This document shows, one piece after another, positions 1-9,466 of a stretch of 37,905 bases of DNA. Position 1 is the first letter of the stretch, and every line of letters begins with the position of its first letter. The notes beneath the pieces were generated by a model that searched no databases, had not been told where the DNA came from, and was given only the letters and a program-made list of their open reading frames with translations. The position numbers and the translations under genes are program-made. The DNA lies in assembly GCA_902727915.1 (NCBI GenBank), contig CACVAU010000027.1, positions 1 to 37,905 on the forward strand, in the 5' to 3' direction. Source of the DNA: an uncultured Sulfurovum sp. GTDB lineage: Bacteria; Campylobacterota; Campylobacteria; Campylobacterales; Sulfurovaceae.

Positions 1-80
1 CTATGAGAAAACTCATTTTAATGGCTTTCTCTTTATTTATAAGTGAAGAGGCTTATCAGCCTTTATTCGCTAAAATCTAA
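1..80 (+). CDS. 3' end of an ORF cut by the window edge; possible transposase tail
   Basis: The frame containing positions 3-5 is open from the left edge and stops with TAA at 78-80, just before a hairpin terminator. The 25 visible residues begin MRKLILMAFSLF and end AYQPLFAKI. A basic 'MRKL' helix followed by an 'AYxP'-like tail resembles the C-termini of some IS110-type transposases, but this is too short to identify. It could equally be the end of another gene or a chance frame. Confidence 0.3.
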   Translation, partial: MRKLILMAFSLFISEEAYQPLFAKI

Positions 81-86
81 ATCGAT

Positions 87-113
87 AAAAAGCTGTTTCT
101 TTCAGCTTTTTTT
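87..113. terminator. Bidirectional intrinsic terminator
   Basis: A perfect 9-bp stem, AAAAAGCTG (87-95) paired with CAGCTTTTT (103-111), has a 7-base loop. T residues follow on the plus strand and the A run opposite supplies a U tract on the minus strand. It sits between an ORF ending at 80 and the minus-strand gene ending at 128, so it can serve both. Confidence 0.8.
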
Positions 114-127
114 AACACGGAATCTAC

Positions 128-2101
128 CTAAAACTGTTTACTTTCAATATCTCCCAATATCTTATCTATCTTAGTATCCGTAGAAAAACATTTCTGCATG
201 GTACAGGCTGAAAAGTCATCTTCTTTTACAGTTTTTCTAAGCACATAAGGGTAGTAGAGTTCATCTATCTCTTTTTGGTGGGTTAGTAGATTCTCTTTGT
301 TTGCTTTGATGATGACCACGCCGTTTTGTAACATGAGGGCTATTTTGGTGGCATACGGTGTTTCACTTGATTCTAGGTTGATTTTTCTTGCATGAAGTGT
401 TAGCATGTTTTTGGCTAGGTCATAAGCATCGTAGTCATCGCTTAAATGGGCTAGGAGTAGTATGTTTTCGATGCTTACAGCCATGGCTGAACGGTAGGGC
501 ATGTCGTCTAGGTCGGCGATGGATTTGAAGTTGTCGTCGGATAGATGCCATTGTTTTTCTTTGTAGAACTTTTGAATGCTTTGGGCATTGAGTTTTTTGG
601 CTAAGTTTAAATGCTTCTCATCAAAAGTTGCTTGATAAGCTTCTATGAGAGCAGCGATTAAAAAGGCGTAGTCTTCTAGGTAGCCTTTGACTTTGGGTTC
701 TGTTCCTAAGATGCGTTGGTGGTAAAGTTCATCTTTTAGGTAGAGGTTTTTAACTAGAGCATCTAACGATTTAAGTGCTTTTTCTTTTTCTCCAGCTTTA
801 AAGAGTCCTTTTATGAATAGGGCATTCCATGAAGTTTGTACTTTGTAGTCTATAAAAGGATAGTCTCTCTCTTTTCTAAGCTCTAAAAGTATCTCTTTAA
901 TTTTAACAATATTTTTAGGTTCGATTTCATCGCTTAAGAAGGGGTTGGATGTTTCATCTTCAAAGTTTCCTTCTTCTGTAATGTTAAAGTAGTTTACTGC
1001 TATTTGAGCTTCGGCATTACTAATGCCTTTTTGCTCTAATACTTTGAGCGTTTCTCTATAAGTATAGGTAAAGTATTTTCCTTCTACGCCATTACTATCA
1101 GCATCTGAGGCAGAGTAGAAAAGGTTTTCTTTTTCAAAACGTGCATAGATATTTTCGATGGTTTTGTTCATTGTTTCTTTGAATAATTCATTGCCAGACA
1201 TTTTGTAGGCATTATCATAGGTTTCGAGCAGTTCAGCATTGGTATAGAGCATTTTTTCAAAGTGAGGAGTTCTCCACTCTTCATCGGTAGAATAACGATA
1301 GAACCCACCTTCTATTTGGTCGTTTATTCCTCCTTTAGCCATGGCTGTTAAGGCATCATCTGCCATAGTTTTTGCATCAAAATTTAGCGTCAGTCGTGAA
1401 ATATCTAAAAGGGTATCAAAACTTGTAGCATGAGGGAATTTAGGTTCGACACCAATACCTTTATATCGAGCATCATACTTTTCTGTTAATTGAGTTAGAA
1501 ATAGCATAGAAAGGTTTTCATCAATTGGCATAGAAGCATTTTCTTCTAAGGTAGACTTTTTCTTAGTGATTCTCTCAATGTTATAGGTCATGGTAGTTAC
1601 AAGTTCTTTTCTGTTGTGATACAAGTCATACATGTCTGGTAAAATCTCATCTAAACCTCTGTATTTAGACTTGGCTTTTGGAGGTAAATAAGTAGCTGTA
1701 TAAAAGACTTTTGCATCGGGAGTCATAATGACAGTTAAAGGCCAACCACCAGCACGTTGGTTCATTACTTTGTAGACATCCTGATAGTGCTTGTCAATAT
1801 TTGGGTACTCTTCACGGTCAACCTTTATGTTTATAAAGTCTCTGTTTAGTATTTCTGCTATTTCTTCATTTTCAAAAGATTCATGCCCCATTACATGACA
1901 CCAGTGGCAAGTACTATAACCAATGGAAAGAAAAATAATTTTGTTTTCTTGTTTAGCTTTGGCTAAGGCTTCATCACCCCATGGTAACCAGTTGACAGGA
2001 TTGTTAGCATGTTGTAGTAAGTAGGGTGACTCTTCATTTTTTAGTTCATTGGCTTGGGTATTCATTAGTAGTAATCCTAGTATTATTAGCTTCTTTAACA
2101 T
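128..2101 (-). CDS. Thioredoxin-domain protein, DUF255/YyaL (SPATA20-like) family, exported
   Basis: This 657-residue protein begins with a short basic region and a hydrophobic stretch (about residues 4-17) that looks like a signal peptide. The DUF255 hallmark follows: an [15 protein letters not shown] block near residue 24, then a thioredoxin-like CHWC motif at residues 65-68 followed by VMGHESF. The remainder is the helical (alpha/alpha)6-barrel region, resembling N-acylglucosamine epimerase-type barrels, that characterises this family. Length is normal and the ORF is intact. The family's biochemical role is poorly defined; a thiol-redox or periplasmic sugar-related role is inference. The gene is monocistronic, converges on the terminator at 87-113, and starts at ATG 2099-2101. 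Confidence 0.9.
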   Translation of the reverse strand: MLKKLIILGLLLMNTQANELKNEESPYLLQHANNPVNWLPWGDEALAKAKQENKIIFLSIGYSTCHWCHVMGHESFENEEIAEILNRDFINIKVDREEYPNIDKHYQDVYKVMNQRAGGWPLTVIMTPDAKVFYTATYLPPKAKSKYRGLDEILPDMYDLYHNRKELVTTMTYNIERITKKKSTLEENASMPIDENLSMLFLTQLTEKYDARYKGIGVEPKFPHATSFDTLLDISRLTLNFDAKTMADDALTAMAKGGINDQIEGGFYRYSTDEEWRTPHFEKMLYTNAELLETYDNAYKMSGNELFKETMNKTIENIYARFEKENLFYSASDADSNGVEGKYFTYTYRETLKVLEQKGISNAEAQIAVNYFNITEEGNFEDETSNPFLSDEIEPKNIVKIKEILLELRKERDYPFIDYKVQTSWNALFIKGLFKAGEKEKALKSLDALVKNLYLKDELYHQRILGTEPKVKGYLEDYAFLIAALIEAYQATFDEKHLNLAKKLNAQSIQKFYKEKQWHLSDDNFKSIADLDDMPYRSAMAVSIENILLLAHLSDDYDAYDLAKNMLTLHARKINLESSETPYATKIALMLQNGVVIIKANKENLLTHQKEIDELYYPYVLRKTVKEDDFSACTMQKCFSTDTKIDKILGDIESKQF

Positions 2102-2223
2102 GTGGAATCCTTGTTAATTAGGTGATAATAGCTGGATTATTTGAAAGTGCTATTAATTTGAATACTTTAATTATGATATACTATTTATAAGTAAAAAAGA
2201 GAGAAAGAGAATGTAAATAAATA

Positions 2224-2415
2224 ATGTTTTTAAAGAATAATATGTTTAATTTTGCTTTATCACTGTTTATTGGAGGAATTTTGATGATACTTTTTCCAGA
2301 TTTTCATAATGAAGGAACAAAAGTAAATTTTGGAAATCCAGGAACTTTATATGTTGGTATATCCTTCATTTTTATTGGTGGAATTGTCCTATTAATAAAA
2401 ATAAAGAAAAAATAG
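2224..2415 (+). CDS. Small two-helix membrane protein, unknown function
   Basis: A 63-residue ORF with two hydrophobic segments (about residues 8-25 and 42-59) and a lysine-rich end, KIKKK, consistent with a small inner-membrane protein with a cytoplasmic C-terminus. I do not recognise a family. An AT-rich stretch with a TATACT-like box near 2175 lies upstream, and a purine-rich run (AGAGAAAGAGAA) precedes the ATG by about 13 bases, longer than ideal. It stands alone between two unrelated genes. The coherent membrane pattern supports it being real, but it is short. Confidence 0.55.
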   Translation: MFLKNNMFNFALSLFIGGILMILFPDFHNEGTKVNFGNPGTLYVGISFIFIGGIVLLIKIKKK

Positions 2416-2492
2416 TTTTGTAATGAATGTAGTTTATTTATAGAGTTCTAATTGTTCTAGTATGCTTTGAACATTTTGTTCTTGGCGTAATA

Positions 2493-2501
2493 TGCTAAAA
2501 T
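2493..2501 (+). promoter_or_regulatory. Extended -10 promoter of the TauE-like gene
   Basis: TGCTAAAAT matches an extended -10 element about 33 bases before the ATG at 2534. A small inverted repeat GAACA-TTT-TGTTC (2469-2481) lies immediately upstream, where a regulator could bind. No convincing -35 is present. Confidence 0.5.
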
Positions 2502-2533
2502 GAGTCTAGAAAAATTTTAGGAAATGGATAAAC

Positions 2534-3250
2534 ATGAATGAAGAATTGCTTTTAGGAATCATTAGCTTTTTTACCTCAACAATCGCTGGGGTTGTTGGGC
2601 TTGGTGGAGGTATGATATTGATTGCTATCTTGCCTTCATTGTTACCCTTGAATGCGATTATCCCAGTACATGCCTTAACACAAATGTCAAGTAACTTTTC
2701 ACGGGCTATCTTTGGCTATAAAGATGTAAAAGTAGAGGTTATTCCTAAATTCTTACTAGGTTCTATTCTTGGAATCGCTGTTTTTGCTTCCATCTTATAT
2801 TTTATCTCTTTGGAGTATGTTCCGTTGTTTATCGGTTTTTACATTTTACTTTCGCTGTGGAGTCAAAAGTTTAATGAAAAAATACAACGTTATGAGTCTT
2901 ATGTGGTCATTGGATTTTTTCAAACGGGTCTTTCCATTGTTGTGGGAGCAACGGGGCCATTAGCGAACACCTTACTGTTGAAAGATTATGAGGACAAAAA
3001 TGTCATTGTGGCAACGGCTGCTGCGTTAAAGAGCATTACGCATGTATTAAAAGTTATTGTGTTTATCTTTTTTGGCTTTGTGTTCTCTGAATACATTACG
3101 CTGTTAACGGCAATGATTATTGGGGCTGTTGCAGGAAGTTATGCTGGAACTAAACTTAGAAGTGTGATTGATGGTAAAAAATTTCTTACCATCTTAAAAA
3201 TATTACTTTCACTGTTGGCTGTAAAAGTCATTGTGGGTGTGTTTATTTAG
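2534..3250 (+). CDS. TauE/SafE-family membrane permease
   Basis: A 238-residue integral membrane protein with about seven or eight hydrophobic segments. The first helix region carries the glycine-rich GVVGLGGGMILI stretch typical of TauE/SafE (DUF81) proteins, and a second copy-like motif, VVGATGPLANTLLL, starts the second half, as expected for this internally duplicated fold. Members export sulfite, sulfoacetate or other organosulfur anions; the substrate here cannot be read from the sequence. AGGA about ten bases before the ATG is the ribosome site. Its stop lies two bases from the end of the convergent pyruvate kinase gene. Confidence 0.88.
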   Translation: MNEELLLGIISFFTSTIAGVVGLGGGMILIAILPSLLPLNAIIPVHALTQMSSNFSRAIFGYKDVKVEVIPKFLLGSILGIAVFASILYFISLEYVPLFIGFYILLSLWSQKFNEKIQRYESYVVIGFFQTGLSIVVGATGPLANTLLLKDYEDKNVIVATAAALKSITHVLKVIVFIFFGFVFSEYITLLTAMIIGAVAGSYAGTKLRSVIDGKKFLTILKILLSLLAVKVIVGVFI

Positions 3251-3252
3251 CG

Positions 3253-4680
3253 TTAAAATTCTGAAGCCAATACCGACTCCATTCCTTCTTTGTTGAGGAG
3301 TCTAATAAGGTTACTTGAACCTTGCTCACCTGTTGTTGAACCAATGGTTACAATGAAACGCTTGTCTGTACTTACACGTTTTTCATCTAAAATCTTTTTA
3401 ACAAAATCATAAAGAAGTTTTGTTGGGTTTTTCACAGGATCCATAATGAACAGTGGACGTACTCCCCAAACTAAACTCAGTTGTCTATGTGTTTTCATTG
3501 AGTGTGAAACAGCATAAATACTTTGTTTCGGTCTGTATTTAGACAATGTTTGTGCTGACATACCTGACATGGTAAAAGGAACCAGTGCTTCATGTGATAA
3601 GTTCTTAGCCAATTCAACAGCTGCTTTAGAAACAGCTTCACCTTCACTAACTTCTTTGAAATCTTTAAAGTAAGGGTAGTCTTGTTCAACATCTTTGATG
3701 GTGTCATGAAGTACTTCTACCGATTGGATAGGGAATTTACCGATGGTTGTTTCATCACTTAGCATTACAGCATCCGTTCCATCGTAAACAGCATTGGCAA
3801 TGTCACTTACTTCTGCTCTGGTTGGGAACGGATTGTCTTTCATGGTAGTAAGCATTTGTGTGGCTGTAATGGATGGTTTATTCATTTTGTTTGCCACAGC
3901 GATAATGTGTTTTTGTATTCTTGGAAGCTTGGTTACCCCAAATTCTGCACCGAGGTCTCCACGCGCTACCATAACACCGTCTGAAACATCAAGAATTTCT
4001 TCTAAGTTAGTAATGGATTCACCTGTTTCAATTTTAGAAACAATGAACGGGTCAAAGTCATGTTTTGCCATGATTTGTTTTGCTTTTAAAATGTCTTTTT
4101 TGTTTTGAACAAAAGAGAGGGCTACAATGTCAATGTCATGTTTTGAACCAAAAGCAATATCTTTTTCATCTTTTTTGGTGATGGCAGAGATATTTAGATT
4201 GGTTTTAGGAAAGTTCACCCCTTTTCGAGAAGTTAGTTCACCATCATTGAGTAGTTTTAGTTTAAGGCTGTTTTCATCTTTGTCAATTACTACAGTTTGC
4301 AGTGTTCCATCAGCAAAGAAAACTTCTTCACCAATGTTTACCATGTCAATAATCAGTGCATAAGAGAGCGCTAAGGTATAAGGGTCTTCTTCATTTTCTT
4401 CTTTAGAAAGTGTTAGGGTGTCGCCTTTGTTTAAGTTGAGTACCCCATCAATCTTACCAATACGTACTTTGGGTCCAGAGATATCTTGTAAGATAGCAAC
4501 TTCTGTTCCTAGGTTCTTTGATGCTTGACGAATAAGAGAAATATTATTTGCATGTGTTTCATGGTCACCATGCGAGAAATTTAAACGAAAGACATTAACG
4601 CCTCGTTCTATAAGTGTTTGGATCATATTTAATGAAGAGGTTGAGGGGCCTAAGGTAATAACAATTTTGGTTTTTCTCAT
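3253..4680 (-). CDS. pyk: Pyruvate kinase
   Basis: The 475-residue protein converts phosphoenolpyruvate and ADP to pyruvate and ATP in the cytoplasm. Visible hallmarks are the N-terminal TKIVITLGPSTSS block, FRLNFSHGDHE (substrate and phosphate binding), ILQDISGPKVRIG, the active-site region FIVSKIETGE with its catalytic lysine, and MVARGDLGAEFG, followed by the C-terminal allosteric-type domain. Length is typical of bacterial enzymes. The gene is on its own, with the ATG at 4678-4680. Campylobacterota differ in whether they carry pyk, so its presence hints at a free-living lineage. Confidence 0.97.
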   Translation of the reverse strand: MRKTKIVITLGPSTSSLNMIQTLIERGVNVFRLNFSHGDHETHANNISLIRQASKNLGTEVAILQDISGPKVRIGKIDGVLNLNKGDTLTLSKEENEEDPYTLALSYALIIDMVNIGEEVFFADGTLQTVVIDKDENSLKLKLLNDGELTSRKGVNFPKTNLNISAITKKDEKDIAFGSKHDIDIVALSFVQNKKDILKAKQIMAKHDFDPFIVSKIETGESITNLEEILDVSDGVMVARGDLGAEFGVTKLPRIQKHIIAVANKMNKPSITATQMLTTMKDNPFPTRAEVSDIANAVYDGTDAVMLSDETTIGKFPIQSVEVLHDTIKDVEQDYPYFKDFKEVSEGEAVSKAAVELAKNLSHEALVPFTMSGMSAQTLSKYRPKQSIYAVSHSMKTHRQLSLVWGVRPLFIMDPVKNPTKLLYDFVKKILDEKRVSTDKRFIVTIGSTTGEQGSSNLIRLLNKEGMESVLASEF

Positions 4681-4787
4681 GTAAGGATAAGCCTTTATAG
4701 ATGTTTCTTATAGTGAAATTATCGCTTAGGATTGATTAAGAAAAGCTTTTTAGATGGTGATAGTTCTGTTACTAATTAATGTTAAAG

Positions 4788-4830
4788 ATAAAGCCATATT
4801 AATGTGATGATAGCTTTATTTTATTTTTAG
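4788..4830. terminator. Possible weak terminator 3' of smpB
   Basis: ATAAAGC (4788-4794) pairs with GCTTTAT (4813-4819) across an 18-base loop, and a T-rich stretch follows on the plus strand. The large loop and poor T tract on the minus (smpB) strand make it a weak candidate. Confidence 0.3.
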
Positions 4831-4838
4831 TACTAATT

Positions 4839-5297
4839 TTACTGATAGTTCTTCATGGCTTGTTGTGCTTCACGTAATTGGGTTTTTTGCTTCATGGTTT
4901 CACGTTTATCATGTAGCTGTTTACCTTTAGCCACAGCAATGCTTACTTTTACATAGTTTTTCTCATTGAAGTAGAGCATAAGAGGAACAATGGTTAAACC
5001 ATCTTTTTGTACTTTTTCAAATAGTTTGTCCAGTTCTTTTTTATGAAGTAGTAGCTTTCTTGGACTTCTTGTGTCCCGTGCATAAGCTCTGTTAGTGGTC
5101 TCTAGGTGGGCTATATGGGCATTCATGAGGTGAAGTTCACCTTGGATGAAACGACAAAAAGCATCACTTAAGTTGGCTCTTTTGGCACGTAGTGCTTTCA
5201 CTTCGGCACCTTGAAGAACAATTCCAGCTTCAAATTTTTCTAGTATTTCATAATCATGATAAGCTTTTTTATTTTTCGCAATTAAGTTTATGGGCAT
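4839..5297 (-). CDS. smpB: SsrA-binding protein SmpB
   Basis: SmpB binds tmRNA (SsrA) and brings it to stalled ribosomes for trans-translation. The 152-residue product shows the family core: [32 protein letters not shown], then [17 protein letters not shown], and [13 protein letters not shown]. The basic C-terminal tail ([15 protein letters not shown]) is the part that enters the mRNA channel. Full length with ATG at 5295-5297. It is monocistronic and divergent from nadC; the 115-base gap holds both promoters. Confidence 0.97.
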   Translation of the reverse strand: MPINLIAKNKKAYHDYEILEKFEAGIVLQGAEVKALRAKRANLSDAFCRFIQGELHLMNAHIAHLETTNRAYARDTRSPRKLLLHKKELDKLFEKVQKDGLTIVPLMLYFNEKNYVKVSIAVAKGKQLHDKRETMKQKTQLREAQQAMKNYQ

Positions 5298-5374
5298 ATT
5301 GTATTCTTTATTTATTTTTATAGTGCATTTTATATTGACTCTATTATCAAAATTATATCAAAAAAAGTTCTTAA

Positions 5375-5383
5375 TGGTATAAT
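5375..5383 (+). promoter_or_regulatory. Extended -10 promoter of the nadC operon
   Basis: TGGTATAAT is an extended -10 box about 30 bases upstream of the GTG start of nadC; no clear -35 is present. It is the first strong promoter signal of the long rightward gene series. Confidence 0.6.
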
Positions 5384-5412
5384 TCTTGAAAAAATATTAA
5401 AGGGCATTTCAA

Positions 5413-6234
5413 GTGCTAAAACATAAATTTATAGAAGCCATGGTAGCAGAAGATATTGGGCGTGGTGACCTTTTTTCTCGTATTTCTGTAGCAAAAGAAG
5501 TACGTTCTTATATTATTGCTAAATCTGATGGTGTTTTCGCTGCTCGTGAATACATAGAAATTGTTGCGAAAATGTATGATTTAAACTTAGAATGGCAGGT
5601 TAAAGATGGTAGCCCATTTAAAGTAGGAGAGAAGTTATTGTTTGTTTCTGGTGACTCTAAACGTATTCTCTCTTTAGAACGTTCTATTTTAGATATGGCA
5701 TTACATGCTTCTTCTATCGCCACATTAACAGCTAAGTTTGTTGATAAAGTAAAACCCTATGGGGTCAAACTTTTAGACACACGTAAAACAAGACCTTTAC
5801 TTAGAGAGTTTGAGAAATATGCTGTACGTTGTGGTGGGGGAATTAATCATAGAATGGGTTTAGATGATTGTTTAATGTTAAAAGACACGCATTTGAAGAC
5901 CATTGATAATTTAGAGGAATTTATGCTTGAAGTACGTCAAAAGATTCCGTTTACTTCTAAAGTTGAGATAGAGTGCGAAGATTTTGAAGGGGTAAAGTCT
6001 GCTATGAAAGCTGGAGCAGATATTGTAATGTGTGACAATATGACTAATGATGCTATTAGAGAAGTAGTGGCTTACCGAAATAAGAATTATCAGCATATTT
6101 TACTAGAAGCCAGTGGGAATGTTACACTTGATACCATTGAAGAAATTGCTAAAACAGGGGTAGATGCTATCTCTTCTGGTGCATTAGTTCATCAAGCAAA
6201 CTGGATAGATTTATCCATGAAAATGGAAGGTTGA
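5413..6234 (+). CDS. nadC: Quinolinate phosphoribosyltransferase (decarboxylating)
   Basis: NadC makes nicotinate mononucleotide from quinolinate and PRPP in de novo NAD synthesis. The 273-residue protein contains EDIGRGDLFS near the N-terminus, LDTRKTRPLLREFEKYAVRCGGG (substrate-binding arginines and lysine), HRMGLDDCLMLKDTHL, and the closing LEASGNVTLDTI and DAISSGALVHQA motifs of the PRPP barrel. It uses a GTG start with AAAGGG upstream. The next gene begins four bases after its stop, so the two are probably co-transcribed. Confidence 0.97.
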   Translation: MLKHKFIEAMVAEDIGRGDLFSRISVAKEVRSYIIAKSDGVFAAREYIEIVAKMYDLNLEWQVKDGSPFKVGEKLLFVSGDSKRILSLERSILDMALHASSIATLTAKFVDKVKPYGVKLLDTRKTRPLLREFEKYAVRCGGGINHRMGLDDCLMLKDTHLKTIDNLEEFMLEVRQKIPFTSKVEIECEDFEGVKSAMKAGADIVMCDNMTNDAIREVVAYRNKNYQHILLEASGNVTLDTIEEIAKTGVDAISSGALVHQANWIDLSMKMEG

Positions 6235-6238
6235 ATTT

Positions 6239-7186
6239 TTGCTTGATGTGTTTCAAGAATTGCTTGATAAGCATGAGAAAATAAGCATTGTGACCCATCA
6301 AAGTTTCGATACAGACAGCCTCGGAACAGGCTTAGCTATTTATAGTATTCTCAAAAATTTAGGAAAAGAGGTTGAAATCTCTAATATGGATGCAAAATTA
6401 CCAAATTACTTAGATTTCTTACCTCATTTTGCTAAAATAAAAAATCGAATGGACTTTGATAATAGTTTTATAATAGCATGTAATTTGATGAATCTTAATG
6501 TATTAAATTTTGATGTAAGTTTAAGGGATATCGTAACCATAGACCATGATGATAGGCATGAAGGGTATGCTCTTTTAAATAGTGTTGATAATTCATATGC
6601 ATCTATTTCAATGGGTACTTATAATTTTTTGAAACATGATTTTGAAATTACTAAAGAGGTAGCTACTTGTTTTTATGTGGGCTTGGTAACAACTACCCAA
6701 AACTTTACAACTTCAAAAGTAAATTCAAAGACGTTTACTGTTGCATCTGAACTTCTTGCTTTAGGGGTTAATCTTGAAAAGGTGAATAAAAATTTGATGC
6801 AAAGAAAGTCACTGAGTTCATTTAGACTCTTAAGTTATACTTTAAAGAGTTTGGAACTGTCACATAATGCAGAACTTGCTTTTCTGGTTGTTGATCAAGA
6901 AACTTTTGAACAAACAGGAGCAAATAAGCAGGACTTAATAGGGTTAATTGATTATGGTCTTGCGTTGGCTACTGTTAAAATAGCGATTTTACTTGTTGAG
7001 TTAGAAGAGCATATTAAAGTGTCATTTCGTAGTGATAAAGTGAGTGTTTCAGGATTAGCTAGACACTTTGGTGGAGGAGGGCATTGTCTTTCCTCTGGAT
7101 TTACTAGTAAAAAAATTGATTTAAACAAATTATTAAATGAAATAAAATTAGAGATAAAAGAAAGAAGGTTATTGAATGAGTTATAG
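6239..7186 (+). CDS. DHH/DHHA1-family phosphoesterase (NrnA-like), motif degenerate
   Basis: The family contains Mn-dependent nanoRNases and pAp phosphatases. The 315-residue protein has an N-terminal THQSFDTDSLGTGLA block (canonically D-x-D-A-x-G), the DHH-position motif read as IDHDDRH, and a C-terminal DHHA1 motif FGGGGHCLSSGF. The domain order and length are normal. However, the signature is DHD rather than DHH, and the segment that usually supplies another metal-binding Asp reads ACNLMNLNVL. Activity or metal use may therefore be altered. It starts with TTG, with GGAAGG about nine bases upstream, and its end overlaps the next gene by 11 bases, implying translational coupling. Confidence 0.85.
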   Translation: MLDVFQELLDKHEKISIVTHQSFDTDSLGTGLAIYSILKNLGKEVEISNMDAKLPNYLDFLPHFAKIKNRMDFDNSFIIACNLMNLNVLNFDVSLRDIVTIDHDDRHEGYALLNSVDNSYASISMGTYNFLKHDFEITKEVATCFYVGLVTTTQNFTTSKVNSKTFTVASELLALGVNLEKVNKNLMQRKSLSSFRLLSYTLKSLELSHNAELAFLVVDQETFEQTGANKQDLIGLIDYGLALATVKIAILLVELEEHIKVSFRSDKVSVSGLARHFGGGGHCLSSGFTSKKIDLNKLLNEIKLEIKERRLLNEL

Positions 7187-8576
7187 ACGAAGAGGTTACG
7201 GTAGAGATAGAAGTTCAGGATCTTTATGGATAGTGATATTAATCGCATTAATTGGCGCAGGAGCATTTATTTATACATCGAAGAGTTTTGAGCGTAATAT
7301 TCCTAGTATTGATATTCCTAAATTTATTTATTGGAATCGCAAAGAGCCTTTGAAGATTAAAGTGAGTGATGAAAGTAACCTGAATTCTTATGAAGTGAGA
7401 ATTAGTGATGGAGAAAAAGAGATTATTATTGCCAATGAGCTGTTATTAGAAGCAAACAATGAAAAACTGGTTGAGATTAATTACCCTCAAAAATCTGTTA
7501 ATGGTTCTTTACTTGACTCGCGTGCAAGCAAATTACAGTTAACTTTTACAGCAACTGATAAAAGTAATTGGAATTTTTTCCAAGGGAATACTGTGGTTAA
7601 AAAAGTGAATGTTCATGTAGATTATAAACGTCCAGATATTAATATTTTGTCTAATTCATATTCTATTACCCAAGGTGGTTCTGCCTTGGTTATTTTTCAA
7701 GTTAAAGACACAGCACTAAAAAGCTTTTATGTCAAAGCTGGAGGTAAGCTTTTTAAAGCACAGCCTTATAAAAAAGAAGGCTATTACGCAACACTTGTGG
7801 CTTGGCCTTTTAACAGGGATAATTTTGTTGCGAGTATTACAGCTGAAGATATGGCTGGGAATAAACGGGTGGCTACCATACCTCTTTATTTGTTAACCAA
7901 AAAATATAAAACTTCTTGGATACAGGCTAAAGATAAGTTCATAGATGGAAAAATTTCTGATTTAATTGACACTGAACCTAAGTATTCAACGATTGAGAAC
8001 CGTTTGGAGAAATTAAAAACCATTAATGAAACAATGAGACTTGACAATGAAATCATTATTCATGATCTCTCGAAACATGTATCTACTGAAATGCTTGATT
8101 CTTGGAAAATTAAAAAGTTCTATCCTTTACGTAATGGGGCTAAAGTAGCTTCTTTTGGGGATGAGCGTCATTATTATTATAAAGATAAAAATCATGAAGT
8201 TTCTGAATCTTATCATGTGGGTTTAGATATGGCAAGTACAAAGATGGCAAAAGTAATAACCTCAAATCCTGGTACCGTTGTGTATGATGAATACAATGGG
8301 ATTTATGGAAATATGCCAATGCTTGACCATGGTTTAGGACTTTTCTCACTGTATGGACATTGTTCAAATGTATTGGTACAAAAAGGTCAAAAAGTTGAAG
8401 CTGGTACAGTTGTGGCTCAAACAGGCTTGTCTGGTTTAGCCTTAGGTGACCATTTACATTTTGGTATTTTGGTTCAGGGAGTAGAAGTACGTCCAGAAGA
8501 GTGGATGGATACGAAGTGGATACGTGATAATGTTGAAAAAGTTTTTAAAGAAGCTGATAAGATGATCGATGGTTAA
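7176..8576 (+). CDS. M23-family peptidoglycan endopeptidase, membrane anchored
   Basis: A 466-residue protein with a strongly basic N-terminus (RRRGYGRDR) followed by one transmembrane helix (about residues 18-34), placing the rest in the periplasm. The C-terminal LytM/M23 domain keeps its zinc ligands: H347 and D351 in YHVGLDMAS, and H426 and H428 in GDHLHFGI. The middle (about 45-240) is beta-rich and probably a regulatory or binding domain. Helical-rod and curved Campylobacterota use several M23 enzymes (Csd/Pgp type) to trim cross-links and set cell shape; assignment to one of them is not possible here. The start has a good GAAGG site and overlaps the upstream gene. Confidence 0.92.
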   Translation: MSYRRRGYGRDRSSGSLWIVILIALIGAGAFIYTSKSFERNIPSIDIPKFIYWNRKEPLKIKVSDESNLNSYEVRISDGEKEIIIANELLLEANNEKLVEINYPQKSVNGSLLDSRASKLQLTFTATDKSNWNFFQGNTVVKKVNVHVDYKRPDINILSNSYSITQGGSALVIFQVKDTALKSFYVKAGGKLFKAQPYKKEGYYATLVAWPFNRDNFVASITAEDMAGNKRVATIPLYLLTKKYKTSWIQAKDKFIDGKISDLIDTEPKYSTIENRLEKLKTINETMRLDNEIIIHDLSKHVSTEMLDSWKIKKFYPLRNGAKVASFGDERHYYYKDKNHEVSESYHVGLDMASTKMAKVITSNPGTVVYDEYNGIYGNMPMLDHGLGLFSLYGHCSNVLVQKGQKVEAGTVVAQTGLSGLALGDHLHFGILVQGVEVRPEEWMDTKWIRDNVEKVFKEADKMIDG

Positions 8577-8596
8577 CAGACGTTAAACTTATTGCT

Positions 8597-9463
8597 ATGT
8601 CTTTACAACTGCATCAGAGTTTAAATCTTTTATTATTATTAATAATTGGCTCTTTTACAGCGAATGTTCATCTGGCTTGGATGGACATTGTCTTAATCAT
8701 TACGTTTACACTTTTGATAGAACACCTACTGTTATACTTTAATAATACTCGAACATTTTACTTTTCTTATTCAGCAGTAACAACGGCTGTGGGTGTGATT
8801 GTTCTTATTTATGCTAATACTTTATGGATTTATTTTTTTATTATAACTTTAGGCTTGGCACAAAAGCATTTTTTGACATTGGATGCTAAGCATTTTTTTA
8901 ACCCTTCTAATTTTGCATTAATTGTAGGATTACTCTTTTTTTATGAGGATGCACATTTAATAACAGGACAGTTTGGTGATGAGGTTCTTTTTTCTATGCT
9001 GGTATTTGTATTGGCTTTAAGTATTTTAGTCCGTGTTGGGCGTGTATTAATTCCTTTTTTATTTGTCTTCTTTTATCTTTTTTTACAATATTTATTAGTG
9101 GTTTATTTTGACCCTAGTATTACTTTTCAGCATTTATATCATCGTTTCTATTCCGTAACCTTTATGTTATTTATCTATTTTATGTTAACCGATCCTTGTG
9201 TTACTCCTTCTAAATGGAAAGAACAAACATTGTTTGTTTTTCTTGTGGTATTACTGGCAACGCTATTAGATAGATTTTATGGTTTTAGGGTGCAACATCT
9301 GTTTATGTCACTTTTTTTCTTTTCGTTTTTTGTGCATTTTGAAAGTTTTAAAAAGTTAAGACCTAGTGAGCTTAAGTTCCTACTGACTATACTTTTTGTT
9401 ATCATGAGTGCCTTGGTTTATATTGAGCATCAAGCACCGTATTATTTTGAAATGAATGGATAA
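8597..9463 (+). CDS. RnfD/NqrB-like polytopic membrane protein
   Basis: The 288-residue protein is almost entirely hydrophobic, with about nine membrane segments. Three spots match the NqrB/RnfD family: SAVTTAV (59-65) at the first conserved helix, FNPSNF (101-106) like the family's FNPA, and LTDPCVTP (197-204) near the end. In RnfD/NqrB this fold carries flavin within an ion-translocating redox pump. No other rnf or nqr subunits are nearby, so it is an orphan relative. It lies four bases upstream of the amine-oxidase-like gene, suggesting the two products work together. It could be a redox carrier for that partner, but this is inference. Confidence 0.7.
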   Translation: MSLQLHQSLNLLLLLIIGSFTANVHLAWMDIVLIITFTLLIEHLLLYFNNTRTFYFSYSAVTTAVGVIVLIYANTLWIYFFIITLGLAQKHFLTLDAKHFFNPSNFALIVGLLFFYEDAHLITGQFGDEVLFSMLVFVLALSILVRVGRVLIPFLFVFFYLFLQYLLVVYFDPSITFQHLYHRFYSVTFMLFIYFMLTDPCVTPSKWKEQTLFVFLVVLLATLLDRFYGFRVQHLFMSLFFFSFFVHFESFKKLRPSELKFLLTILFVIMSALVYIEHQAPYYFEMNG

Positions 9464-9466
9464 AGA

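Noticed and set aside
3794..4363. Plus-strand ORFs of 78-104 codons inside the pyruvate kinase region
   Set aside because: They are antisense shadows of a clear pyk gene and have no recognisable protein features.
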